Of a stretch of DNA of 64,000 nucleotides, positions 16,450-25,343 are shown piece after piece (within the stretch, counting starts at the first letter, position 1; each line of letters begins with the position of its first letter). Position numbers and translations under genes: made by a program. A model generated the notes under the pieces. It worked only from the letters and a program-made list of their open reading frames with translations. It did not search any database and was not told the DNA's origin. The stretch covers positions 1 to 64,000 of the forward strand of contig NZ_JABJXT010000010.1 in assembly GCF_013155295.1 (NCBI RefSeq), given 5' to 3'. This stretch comes from Pseudogemmobacter hezensis. GTDB taxonomy: Bacteria > Pseudomonadota > Alphaproteobacteria > Rhodobacterales > Rhodobacteraceae.

Positions 16450-17485
16450 TAAACCCGCAATCGGGATTGAAATCCGTAAGCTTTACAAGATCTTCGGCCC
16501 GAATGCCGCCGAGATGGTGGCGCGGGTCGAGAATGGCATGACCAAGACCGAGCTGAACGAAAAGCACGGCCATGTGCTGGGTCTGCGCGACATCAATATC
16601 TCTATGCCCGCGGGCGGGATTCAGGTGATCATGGGCCTGTCTGGCTCGGGTAAATCGACGCTGATCCGCCATATCAACCGCCTGATCGACCCGACCTCGG
16701 GCGAGGTGGTGGTGGGCGGCGAGGATGTGGTCAAAATGAACCCCGACCAGCTGCGCGAGTTCCGCCGCCATCAGACGGCGATGGTGTTCCAGAAATTCGC
16801 GCTGCTGCCGCACAGGAATGTGCTGGAAAACACCGTCTACGGGCTTGAGGTTCAGGGCGTTGATCGCGCCTCTCAGGTGAAATCGGCGACCATGTGGCTG
16901 GAGCGGGTCGGGCTGAAAGGCTTTGAGAAGAAATACCCCAACCAGCTGTCTGGCGGCATGCAGCAGCGGGTTGGCCTGGCGCGGGCGCTGGCGAATGACG
17001 CGCCGATCCTTCTGATGGATGAGGCCTTCTCGGCGCTTGATCCGCTGATCCGGGTCGATATGCAGACGATCCTGCTGGATCTGCAAAAGGACATCCGCAA
17101 GACCATTGTCTTTATCACCCATGACCTCGATGAGGCGCTGCGCCTTGGCGACCGTATCGCCATTTTGCGCGACGGCAATATGGTGCAGCAGGGCACCGGC
17201 CAGGACATCGTGATGAACCCGGCTGATGGCTATATCCAGAGCTTTGTTGAGCATGTGAACCGGGGCAAGGTTATCCGCGTCTCAACTGTGATGAAGCAGG
17301 GCGGCGCGGGTGAAGGGCTGGCAAGTATCGCATCCGATGCGCTTTTGGATGATGCGGCACGGCAGCTGATTGCCAGCAATGCCACGCATCTGCAGGTGAC
17401 AGATGCGGCGGGACGCCCGGTCGGCACAGTTGATATGGCGGCGATTACGCGGGGGATCTTCCCGGCGGGTGGCGGCCAGATCTGA
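16442..17485 (+). CDS. proV: Glycine betaine-type ABC transporter ATP-binding protein
   Basis: A 347-residue ATPase of the ProV/OpuAA type. Walker A GLSGSGKSTLIRHINRLIDP, Q-loop VFQKFALLPHRNVLENTVYG, signature LSGGMQQRVGLARALA, Walker B ILLMDEAFSALDP and switch His FITHDLDEAL are all intact. The long N-terminal extension (KLYKIFGPNAAEM...) is typical of this family. The C-terminal about 60 residues are a short regulatory tail with one CBS-like motif (ATHLQVTDAAGRPVGTVDM), where E. coli ProV has tandem CBS domains for osmotic gating. ATG at 16442 overlaps the permease end. Confidence 0.94.
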   Translation: MADKPAIGIEIRKLYKIFGPNAAEMVARVENGMTKTELNEKHGHVLGLRDINISMPAGGIQVIMGLSGSGKSTLIRHINRLIDPTSGEVVVGGEDVVKMNPDQLREFRRHQTAMVFQKFALLPHRNVLENTVYGLEVQGVDRASQVKSATMWLERVGLKGFEKKYPNQLSGGMQQRVGLARALANDAPILLMDEAFSALDPLIRVDMQTILLDLQKDIRKTIVFITHDLDEALRLGDRIAILRDGNMVQQGTGQDIVMNPADGYIQSFVEHVNRGKVIRVSTVMKQGGAGEGLASIASDALLDDAARQLIASNATHLQVTDAAGRPVGTVDMAAITRGIFPAGGGQI

Positions 17486-17830
17486 CGCCGGGGGCCCCTG
17501 GTTTTATCGGACGTTGTTTCTTTCGACAAAGGCGGCGCTTTGGGGCGGATACAGCCATGCCCGGCGCCGCCGGTGTCGCCCCGGTTGTGTCTGTAAGCAG
17601 CACGACCGGGCGGCTGCATCCGTTTTATTTTGCGGAAGGGGGCAAAGTCGCCCGAACAGTAATCATTCTGCAATATTGGCGTGATTCAGTCTGCAGCGCC
17701 GAATTCCAGGGGGATTGCAAGTGGCAAATACTGACTTGTTTGTGCCCGGGGTTGCGTTAAAAATCACGCGGCTGTGAGTATTGCGGCCCTTTGTGCCTTC
17801 GATCCAGACATTGCTGAACGGATAAATTAC
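17486..17830. other. Intergenic region before envelope operon
   Basis: 345 bases without a credible gene. No strong terminator for the proV operon is visible. The last 60 bases before 17831 are AT-richer than the surroundings and presumably hold the promoter of the VWA operon. Confidence 0.35.
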
Positions 17831-20659
17831 ATGAAGATCGTTCTTTCCGCGCTGACGGTTTTTCTCTGCACCAGCTCGATTGTCGCCGCTGAATGCGATG
17901 CAAAGTTCGAGGCCGAGCTGCGGGTGGCGACCGAAGGCATGAAATCGCTGGAACAGGCAAAGCGACGGCTGCAGTCGCGCCTGGATGGTCAGGATTTCCG
18001 GATCGGTAATCTTAGCGCAGAGCAGGATCAGACCGGCTTGCCCGATGCACCGAAGCTGCCCGATCTCGCGCTGCCCGCCGCCGAGAATGGTGAGGGGTGC
18101 ACAGCCGCGCCCAGCCGCCAGACAGAGGCGGTCGCTGCGGCGACAGTGGTGCTCGATCAGATCAAAGAGGCTGTCGCAACCCGTGACAAGCTGCTGACCG
18201 AGGTTGAGAAAGAAGGCCGTATTACATCCGAGGTGCCGGTCGAGGTGCCTGTGGCGGTTTCGGATGAGCCTGCAGAAAAGAAAGAGGCAGAGGCCCCCGT
18301 GGAAACGGCCGCTGCGCCTGAGGCAAAGGCCGATGATACCCCTGCGGCAAGCGCAGATCAGGCCGAAACAGAGGCTGCTGCGGCTGATGACACTGGCGCT
18401 GCTCCTGCTGGCGCTGACAGTGCTGCCTCGGATGATGTTGGCCCGGACGATGTTGGCCCTGACGGTGGGGATACTGTCGCGGCGGCAAATGCGGATGATG
18501 CGTCGGCGCCTGAGGCAAAAGACGCTGCAGAAGATGCGGCGCAGGATCCCGCGCCTGCAGAAGTCGCCGCCGCCGATCCGGATGCGGCAGTCCCATCTGA
18601 TGCCCCATCTGACACCCCCGCCGAAGACGCCGAAGCTGCACAGCCCGAGGCGGCGCAGCCTGATGTTGCGGCTGATCCTGCCGATCCTGGCACCGGGGTG
18701 GATACTGCACTGGCCGATGAGGTGCCCACGGGCCCGCTGCCGCTGACCGATCCGGAAAATGCCGAGGCCTATATCCGGGTGATCTCGCAGCCGGGCATGG
18801 TGCTTTATCCCGAGGCAGGCGCGACGGATGCGGGAACCGAGGTTCCGGTATTCTCGATTCTTTACGTTTTTGAGCGTCGTGAGATCGGTGGCGAGCCCTG
18901 GATGCAGGTTGGCCGCACCGTGCGCGGCGGCCCAGAGGGCTGGGCGCGTTCTGACAAGGGCGTTGACTGGACCAATATGCTTGTCATGCAATTCGCTCCG
19001 CGCGGCAAACGCAACCAGGTGCTGTTCTTTGAGGAAGAATCGGCGCTGAACTCGCTGGTTTCCGGGCCGTTCTATCAGCGCGACGCGCAAAAACTCTATG
19101 ATTCCATCGCGGATGAGCGCGGCAAGGCCGACCCCGACTGGGACAAACGCCTGGTGGCGATTGAGCCTCAGTCGGCTGTCACTTACGATTCCAAACCCTA
19201 TCTGCTGCCGATCCTGGATTGGCGCAGTGAGATGTTTGACGGCACCACCGACACGACGCTGGTTCGGGTGGCGGCGCTGCCTTCGGCCCCAACCGCCAAT
19301 ATCGGGGCGCGTGACGAAGAAAGCTTCAAGAACGATTCGCGGGTGGCCGCAGGCGAAAGCGGAGAGTTCCGCGTCGGCGTGGTTTTCGTGATCGACACCA
19401 CGATCTCGATGCGGCCCTTCATTGATCAGACGCGCCAGGCGGTCGAGCAATTCTATGAGGCCTTCAGCAAGTATGATTCCTCGAATTACGTGTCCTTCGG
19501 GCTGGTGGGTTTCCGCGACAATATCGCAGGCAACCCCGATGGCCTGGAATATGTGACGCGGGTGTTCCAGCCGCTTGACCCCGAGGCCCCGGCCAGCACC
19601 GTCCTGTCGAACATCGGCCGGGTGACCGAGGCGACGGCGCCGACCAAGGGTTTTGCCGAGGATGCGATTGCCGGTCTGACTGACGCAATCGACCAGAATG
19701 ACTGGTCGCCCTATAATGCGCGGGTGATTATCCTGGTCACCGATGCCTCGGCCCGCAGCGGTGATGGGGTGAAATACCCGGATATGACCCTTTCGCGTCT
19801 GCGCGAAAGGGCACGCCAGCAGGGGATCTCGATTGTTCCGCTGCATCTGCTGACGCCTGCAAATGCCAAGGGTGATGCCGATATCGCGCGTGGCCAATAT
19901 GGCGATCTGGCGGGCACCGGCGATATCGCCAGCGATAAATATATCGCCATCGATGCGACCTCGGATGAAGAGTTCAGCCGCACCGTTATGCGCCTTGCGA
20001 CAGAGGTTGCAGGCAGCACGATGGTGGTCAATTCGGGCGAATTGCTGCACGACGAAGAGGATGAGCCGGTCCCGGTCGATTACGCAAAGCCCGAGGAAAA
20101 AATCGCAGCGGTGATCAACAATGAGATCTTCCGCGCACAGCTGGAAAGCCTTGGCGATATTGACGACGGGGCGGCACCTGCCTTCCTGTCGGGCTGGGCG
20201 GCTGACCGCGATCTGACCGCGCCCGAGACCGAAACGCTGGAGGTTTCTGCCTTCCTGACGCGTAACCAATTGTCCACGCTGGACAAACGGCTTGAGGCGA
20301 TCATCGGGGCTTTCCGCTCGGGCGGTGATAATCCGCAGACCTTCTTTGCCAATCTGCAAAAGCTGGCGGCCGAGACGGCGACCGATCCCGACAATATCCG
20401 TGCCGGTGATAGCTCGACGATTGAGGCGATCCTGCCCGCTTTCCTGAAAAATCTGCCCTATCGCAGCCAGGTTCTGCGCCTTGACCAGGCCTATTGGTCG
20501 TCAATGTCGGTGGCGCAGCAGCAGGAGTTCATCGAGAACCTTGAGGCCAAGCGCAAGATCTACGGCGACATTTTCAGCCAGACCAACAACTGGGCCGATT
20601 TCGGGGCAGGGGATCCGGGGCTTGAGGCCACGCCGGTTCGTCTGGTTCACCTGCCGTAA
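17831..20659 (+). CDS. Periplasmic von Willebrand factor A domain protein
   Basis: A 942-residue exported protein. Signal peptide 1-20; helical region to about 130; very acidic Ala/Asp/Glu/Pro linker about 155-303 with a duplicated DDVGP unit; SH3-like segment about 311-381 (VISQPGMVLYPEAG to GWARSDKG); VWA domain from about 515 with metal site FVIDTTISM (DxTxS instead of the usual DxSxS) and VTDASARSGDG; helical C terminus. Similar VWA domains form the periplasmic half of the type VI secretion kinase PpkA; here no kinase domain is fused. First gene of a six-gene operon with TagT/S/R/Q-like products. ATG 17831 is chosen because the signal peptide begins there. Confidence 0.88.
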   Translation: MKIVLSALTVFLCTSSIVAAECDAKFEAELRVATEGMKSLEQAKRRLQSRLDGQDFRIGNLSAEQDQTGLPDAPKLPDLALPAAENGEGCTAAPSRQTEAVAAATVVLDQIKEAVATRDKLLTEVEKEGRITSEVPVEVPVAVSDEPAEKKEAEAPVETAAAPEAKADDTPAASADQAETEAAAADDTGAAPAGADSAASDDVGPDDVGPDGGDTVAAANADDASAPEAKDAAEDAAQDPAPAEVAAADPDAAVPSDAPSDTPAEDAEAAQPEAAQPDVAADPADPGTGVDTALADEVPTGPLPLTDPENAEAYIRVISQPGMVLYPEAGATDAGTEVPVFSILYVFERREIGGEPWMQVGRTVRGGPEGWARSDKGVDWTNMLVMQFAPRGKRNQVLFFEEESALNSLVSGPFYQRDAQKLYDSIADERGKADPDWDKRLVAIEPQSAVTYDSKPYLLPILDWRSEMFDGTTDTTLVRVAALPSAPTANIGARDEESFKNDSRVAAGESGEFRVGVVFVIDTTISMRPFIDQTRQAVEQFYEAFSKYDSSNYVSFGLVGFRDNIAGNPDGLEYVTRVFQPLDPEAPASTVLSNIGRVTEATAPTKGFAEDAIAGLTDAIDQNDWSPYNARVIILVTDASARSGDGVKYPDMTLSRLRERARQQGISIVPLHLLTPANAKGDADIARGQYGDLAGTGDIASDKYIAIDATSDEEFSRTVMRLATEVAGSTMVVNSGELLHDEEDEPVPVDYAKPEEKIAAVINNEIFRAQLESLGDIDDGAAPAFLSGWAADRDLTAPETETLEVSAFLTRNQLSTLDKRLEAIIGAFRSGGDNPQTFFANLQKLAAETATDPDNIRAGDSSTIEAILPAFLKNLPYRSQVLRLDQAYWSSMSVAQQQEFIENLEAKRKIYGDIFSQTNNWADFGAGDPGLEATPVRLVHLP

Positions 20660-20668
20660 GCCCAGGAC

Positions 20669-21388
20669 ATGGAAGGACTGATTGCCTTTGAGGGGCTAAG
20701 CCTGCGCCGCCCGCCGCGTCAGGGTGCGAAACCCTGGCGGATGGAGGTTGAGGCTTTCACCCTTCATCCCGGGGCGCGGATCGGGCTGATCGGGGAAAGC
20801 GGCTCTGGTAAAAGCACGTTTCTCGATTTCCTGGCGCTGATTGCCCGGCCCGAAGGGATCGGAAAATTCAGCCTGGCCGGAGAGGATGTCACCCGCCTTG
20901 TCCGCAACGGGAAAGGCGGCGCTCTGGCCCGCAGGCGCAGTCGCAATATCGGCTATGTGCTGCAAGATGGCGGGCTGTTGCCCTATCTGACGGTGCGGGC
21001 CAATGCGGGGCTGGCGCGTTCGCTCAGCGGCAGGCGCGATCTGCCGGGGCTGGATCAGATCGCGGGCCAGCTGGGCATTGCCGGGCATCTCGACAAGCGG
21101 CCCGCGCATCTTTCTGGCGGGCAGCGTCAGCGGGCGCAGGTCTTGCGCGGCCTGGCAACCGGGGCGCAGATCCTGCTGGCTGATGAGCCGACGGCGGCGC
21201 TTGACAATGAAAACGCGCATCGCACTTTTCAGGCGCTGACATCGGCCCCGCCGGGGACCGCCCTGGTGGTCGCCAGCCACTGGCCAGAGCTTTTGCGCGA
21301 TTTCGGCTTCTTCCTTTGCCGCGTTAGTCTGCGCGAATACCCCGGTGAGGTCGTCGCGGAATTGCAAGCCGCCGAGGGCCTGGCATGA
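20669..21388 (+). CDS. ABC transporter ATP-binding protein, LolD/TagT-like
   Basis: A 239-residue ATPase of the LolD/MacB-type class. Walker A GLIGESGSGKSTFLDFLALI, Q-loop YVLQDGGLLPYLTV, signature LSGGQRQRAQVLRGLA, Walker B ILLADEPTAALDNEN and switch His ASHWPELL. It starts 9 nt after the VWA gene and overlaps the permease start by 4 nt. ATPases of this class paired with an FtsX-like permease do not import solutes; they drive lipoprotein release or periplasmic conformational signalling. In Pseudomonas the TagT ATPase plays this part beside TagS, TagR and TagQ, and the same neighbours are present here. Confidence 0.9.
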   Translation: MEGLIAFEGLSLRRPPRQGAKPWRMEVEAFTLHPGARIGLIGESGSGKSTFLDFLALIARPEGIGKFSLAGEDVTRLVRNGKGGALARRRSRNIGYVLQDGGLLPYLTVRANAGLARSLSGRRDLPGLDQIAGQLGIAGHLDKRPAHLSGGQRQRAQVLRGLATGAQILLADEPTAALDNENAHRTFQALTSAPPGTALVVASHWPELLRDFGFFLCRVSLREYPGEVVAELQAAEGLA

Positions 21389-22602
21389 GACGGGCCGCTA
21401 CACTTCTTAACCTGGCGCTGCGCGATCTGGCGCATGGCTGGCCCTCGACACTGTGCCTGATTGTGGCGGTCGCGGTGGCGCTGGTTCCGGTTTTGCTTTT
21501 GGGCGGGCTTAGCCAGGGGGTGGTTGAAAATACCCTGTCGCGCCTGCGCTCGGACCCGCGTATTCTTGAGCTGAAGCTGGCCAATGACCAGCAGATTCCG
21601 CCCGAATGGTTTGAGGGCAGGGCAGAAGATGCGCGGATTGGCTTTCTCTTGCCCCGCGCTCGCTATCTGGCGGCGACCGTGCGGATGCGTGGCCCGGATT
21701 CGCGCTCGATTGCAGAGCCGCGCCTGATCCCGACGGCGGCGGGTGATCCGCTGCTGACAGGGCTGCCGGTGCCGCAGGGCCTGTCCGAAACCGTGTTGAC
21801 AGAGCGGCTGGCCAAAGAACTGGCGGTCAGCGCGGGCGATGAGGTTGAGGTGATCATTCAGCGTCAGGTTGGTGAAAACCTTGAGGCGGCGCGCCATCAG
21901 ATCAAAGTGTTGGCCGTTCTGCCGCGTGATCTTATGCAAAGTGACGATATTTTCGTCGACCGCGCCTTTGAAACGGCGGTCGAGCGCTGGCGCGAGGGCT
22001 ACGCTGTGCCTGATCTTGGCTGGCAACCCGCGCCTGGGCGGGCCGAGGATGCGCCCGCCCGCAGCTTTGCCTCTTTCCGGCTTTACGCCCGGGATATCCG
22101 TGACGTGCCTGGCCTGCGCGATGATCTGATTGATGAGGGCTTCGACGTTACCACCCGCGCCGAAGAGATCGAGGCCGCGCTGGCGCTTGAGGCCGGAATC
22201 GGTTGGGTTTTCAGTGTGATCGGCACATTTACCGTTCTGGGTTTCGCGCTGACGCTGGGCCTGCATCTGGCCGCCGCCGCGATGGAGAAGGCCCGCGAAA
22301 TGTCGCTTTTGCGGCTGTTGGGCTTTGGCACCGCCTCGGTCGCGGCGCTGCCTTCGCTGCAGGGCGGGCTGATCGCGCTTGGCGGTGCAGCGCTGGCGGG
22401 GGCGGGCGTGCTGGCGGTGCAGCCCCTGGTGAACCGCTCGCTTGCCGGGATCGGCGGGTTGCAGGGCGAGATCATGGCGCTGACGCCGTTCCTGGTTGGC
22501 CTTGCGGTGCTGGTTGCCTGTGCGGCGGGGCTGCTTTCGGGTGTTGTGGCGGGCTGGCGGATCGCCAGGTTGCAGATTGCAGAGGGGTTGCGCCATGACT
22601 GA
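21385..22602 (+). CDS. FtsX-like ABC permease, TagS-like
   Basis: A 405-residue permease with the LolC/MacB/FtsX layout: one N-terminal membrane helix (about 22-42), a periplasmic domain of about 230 residues, then three helices (about 272-292, 320-350, 370-395). The FtsX-type end REMSLLRLLGFGTASVAALPSLQGG (cytoplasmic coupling segment) is clear. It overlaps the ATPase stop (ATGA) and the next gene by 8 nt. The periplasmic domain would contact the formylglycine-enzyme-like protein or lipoprotein encoded next. Function by analogy with TagS: mechanotransmission across the inner membrane. Confidence 0.88.
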   Translation: MRRAATLLNLALRDLAHGWPSTLCLIVAVAVALVPVLLLGGLSQGVVENTLSRLRSDPRILELKLANDQQIPPEWFEGRAEDARIGFLLPRARYLAATVRMRGPDSRSIAEPRLIPTAAGDPLLTGLPVPQGLSETVLTERLAKELAVSAGDEVEVIIQRQVGENLEAARHQIKVLAVLPRDLMQSDDIFVDRAFETAVERWREGYAVPDLGWQPAPGRAEDAPARSFASFRLYARDIRDVPGLRDDLIDEGFDVTTRAEEIEAALALEAGIGWVFSVIGTFTVLGFALTLGLHLAAAAMEKAREMSLLRLLGFGTASVAALPSLQGGLIALGGAALAGAGVLAVQPLVNRSLAGIGGLQGEIMALTPFLVGLAVLVACAAGLLSGVVAGWRIARLQIAEGLRHD

Positions 22603-24514
22603 TCCGCGCAAATGGGCCGCGATTGCGCTTGGCGTTCTTCTTGGCGCGGGGCCGGGGCTTGCGCAGGACAAAGCGCCCTGGTGCCAGATCGACGATCCCG
22701 CCGCCTGGAGCCAGGCGCGCCGGGCGCTGATCGACAGCGGCGCCGAAACGCTTGATGATGTGCCCTGCCCACAGATCGCCGCGCCTTCCCTGCTGGCCGA
22801 AGAGGTCGCGCTGCCGATGCCCTGCGGGCGGCATATGATGTTTCGCCGCGTTGACGTGCCCGCGCAGCATCCGCTGGATCAGATCGCCGGGAACTTTGGC
22901 CGCATCATTGATATCGACGCCGAGACGCCGCAATCGGTGCTGTCGAACAGCCCCTGGATCGCCCCGGTTTCGGGCGCGTTCAGCCTGACGGCTGACGGCA
23001 AGGCCGCGGGCTCGGACCAGCTGCAAAACCTGGGCTCGCGCTCTTATTACCTCGCAAAATATGAACTGACCGAGCCGCAATGGCGCGCCTTTGCCGATGG
23101 TCTTCTGGCGCTGCCTCCGGCAGATACGCTGGCGGCAGATGCCCCGGCCTGCGCCGCTTATGATGCCGCTTTGCAGGCGGGCGATCTGCGCCAGATCCCG
23201 GCCAAAGGCGGCCTTTCCTGGTATGACGCGATTGCCTTCAGCCGGGCCTATAACGCCTGGATGATGGCGCTGGACCGGGATCGTCTGGCCCGATCCGAGC
23301 CGCCTTTCATGCCATGGGAGCAGGGCGCGACCGGCTATCTGCGCCCCCCGACCGAGGCGGAATGGGAATATGCAGCCCGGGGCGGGGCGGCCTTTGTCAC
23401 CACGCAAAGCCGCTCGATCCGCTATTATTCGGTGCTGGATGCCAGTGGCAAAGTGCGCGAGCCGGATCTGAAAGAGATCTGCGCCGAGCCGCCGCGCGAC
23501 GGTGCCCCGCGTCTGGGCGCGGTGGGAACGCGGCTGCCCAATCTTCTGGGTCTCTACGATATGTTGTGTAATGCCGAAGAGATCGTCCTGGATCTGTTCC
23601 GCCCGACCCGGCCCGATGGGCTGTCTGGCCAGACCGGGGGGGTGATCACCAAGGGCGGGTCGTCGCTTTTGCTGCGCGAGCAGAACACGGTTGGGCGGCG
23701 CTCTGAGGCGGCGGCTTTGTTTACAACGGCAGGCGAGGGGGCTTCGCCCTCGATGGGGCTGCGGCTGGCGATTTCGGCCCCGGCCTTCCCGGGGCGGCGC
23801 AATGACGGCGCGGCTTTTTCTGAGGGCATCGCCAATCAGCCGCTGGAAGAAGAGCTGATGGCGGGCCGAAATGAGTTGTTGCAGGGGGGCGCCAGTATGA
23901 TCGGCCCCGAGGGCGGCAAGCTTTTGTCGGAAGAGGTCGGCCGCCTGCGCCGTGAGATCGAAGAGCGTGATATGACGCGCGAGGAACTGGGCCGCCAGAC
24001 CTCGGAATTGCAGGTGCAGATCGACCGTCTCAGCGCCGAGCTGGCGGTGCGCGAACGTGAGGCGGCGCAGTTCTCGATCCGCTCTGGCGTGGTTGCGGGC
24101 AATCTGATGGACCGCGTTGGCCGCAATGTGATCAATGCGATGGATCAGCTGGCCGCCAATGAAGAGCAGCTGCCAACCCAGGCCGAAAAGCGGGCGCTGG
24201 TGACCCGGATCATGCCGCCGATTGCCAACAACCAGAACCGGATCGACGATGCCTATGATCTGTATCTGCAGGTGCAGGTTGGTCTGGCGGCGCGGCCTGA
24301 ACGCTTTGCGCTGGACCGGATCGCCGAGATCCGGGCGCAGATGCAGGGCTCTGGCCAGGCGACGCTGATCGACTCGCTGATGCTGTTTGAACGCCATCAG
24401 GCTGAGATCCGGGCGCAACGTGGCCAGCTGACCGATGAGATGCGCCGGGCCTGGAAATACGACCTCGATACCACCCGCCGTGAACGTGAAGACAAATATC
24501 CCAATTATCATTGA
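22595..24514 (+). CDS. Formylglycine-generating-enzyme-like (SUMF1) protein with coiled coil, TagR-like
   Basis: A 639-residue exported protein: signal peptide 1-23 (to GLAQ); about 100 residues of unknown fold; SUMF1/FGE domain about 125-400 with YYLAKYELTEPQWRAFADG, LSWYDAIAFSRAYNAWM, GYLRPPTEAEWEYAARGG and VITKGGSSLL; a coiled coil about 438-492 (EEVGRLRREIEERD...). The usual GNVWEW block is degraded to CNAEEI, and the catalytic Cys pair of true FGEs is not evident, so an enzymatic role is unlikely. TagR of Pseudomonas is a pseudo-enzyme of this fold that activates PpkA. The added coiled coil and long C terminus are beyond the TagR norm. Confidence 0.85.
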   Translation: MTDPRKWAAIALGVLLGAGPGLAQDKAPWCQIDDPAAWSQARRALIDSGAETLDDVPCPQIAAPSLLAEEVALPMPCGRHMMFRRVDVPAQHPLDQIAGNFGRIIDIDAETPQSVLSNSPWIAPVSGAFSLTADGKAAGSDQLQNLGSRSYYLAKYELTEPQWRAFADGLLALPPADTLAADAPACAAYDAALQAGDLRQIPAKGGLSWYDAIAFSRAYNAWMMALDRDRLARSEPPFMPWEQGATGYLRPPTEAEWEYAARGGAAFVTTQSRSIRYYSVLDASGKVREPDLKEICAEPPRDGAPRLGAVGTRLPNLLGLYDMLCNAEEIVLDLFRPTRPDGLSGQTGGVITKGGSSLLLREQNTVGRRSEAAALFTTAGEGASPSMGLRLAISAPAFPGRRNDGAAFSEGIANQPLEEELMAGRNELLQGGASMIGPEGGKLLSEEVGRLRREIEERDMTREELGRQTSELQVQIDRLSAELAVREREAAQFSIRSGVVAGNLMDRVGRNVINAMDQLAANEEQLPTQAEKRALVTRIMPPIANNQNRIDDAYDLYLQVQVGLAARPERFALDRIAEIRAQMQGSGQATLIDSLMLFERHQAEIRAQRGQLTDEMRRAWKYDLDTTRREREDKYPNYH

Positions 24515-24530
24515 ACCGAGGAGAGTGACG

Positions 24531-25343
24531 ATGAAATTCAGTGAAACCCTGATCGGCCGCAGCCTGGGCCGTGGCGTGATCGTGCTGACGCTGTCGGCAA
24601 CCGTGCTGGCCGGCTGTGATGAGCAGATCGTTCTGGCGCCGGGTGCGGTTGATGCCAATGACAGCTGCGGCAAATATGTGACCACGATTGCCGAGGCACG
24701 TCAGACCGACATCAACAAGCAGGCGCAGAATGCGGCTGCGGGCGCGGTCTTTGGTGCGCTTTTGGGCGCAGCGGTTTCCAGCAGTGATGACCGTCTGAAG
24801 GGCGCACTGGCCGGGGCTGCCGTGGGCGGCCTGGCTGGTTTCTCGGCGACCTATTACAACCAAAAACGCGCCAATGCGCAGGATGCACGGGCGCTTTTGT
24901 CCTCGGTCAACCAGGATGCCTCGAAAGAGCAGGTTCTGGTGACGCGCACCGGGGCTGCGGTGGCTGAACTGCGCCGTTGCCGCAATGGCCAGGCCGCTCA
25001 GCTGGCCTCGGGGATCAAGTCGGGCAAGGTTGACAAGGCCAATGGCCGCAAGCAGCTGGCGGTGCTGAAAAAGCGGATCGCCACCGACAACAAGGTGATC
25101 TCGGCCTCGTTCAACGGCATCGGCCAGCGCGTTGACAGCTATGTTGATGCGACTGCGGCGACGGCCTCGGTGACGCGTGCGCAGGTTCTGGCGGCCTCGA
25201 ATGCTTCGGCCCGCAATGCACGTGCGGCCACCCCGGCTGTCAGCAAGGTTACGACCAGCACCAAGAACATGACCGCCCAGGACGCCAAGGCGGCAAAAGC
25301 GCTGGAAAGCAGCATCAGCTCGATCGAGAAGCTGCTCGGATGA
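24531..25343 (+). CDS. Glycine-zipper lipoprotein, TagQ-like position
   Basis: A 270-residue lipoprotein: lipobox LAGC with Cys near residue 29, followed by Asp (CDEQ). A glycine-zipper segment lies about 65-105 (AAGAVFGALLGAAVSSS ... GALAGAAVGGLAGF), then a helical, Lys/Ala-rich C terminus likely to be a long coiled structure. ATG 24531 follows GAGGAGAG. The residue after the lipid Cys is Asp, which in E. coli favours inner-membrane retention; the rule is not certain in alphaproteobacteria. In Pseudomonas TagQ is the outer-membrane lipoprotein that holds TagR; this gene sits beside the TagR-like gene. Sequence identity to TagQ was not tested. Confidence 0.82.
   Translation: MKFSETLIGRSLGRGVIVLTLSATVLAGCDEQIVLAPGAVDANDSCGKYVTTIAEARQTDINKQAQNAAAGAVFGALLGAAVSSSDDRLKGALAGAAVGGLAGFSATYYNQKRANAQDARALLSSVNQDASKEQVLVTRTGAAVAELRRCRNGQAAQLASGIKSGKVDKANGRKQLAVLKKRIATDNKVISASFNGIGQRVDSYVDATAATASVTRAQVLAASNASARNARAATPAVSKVTTSTKNMTAQDAKAAKALESSISSIEKLLG

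Noticed and set aside
17663-20359. An 898-codon open frame on the - strand
   Set aside because: It lies wholly opposite the VWA gene, is His/Arg/Gly-rich nonsense with no domain, and reflects GC-rich codon bias of the real gene.
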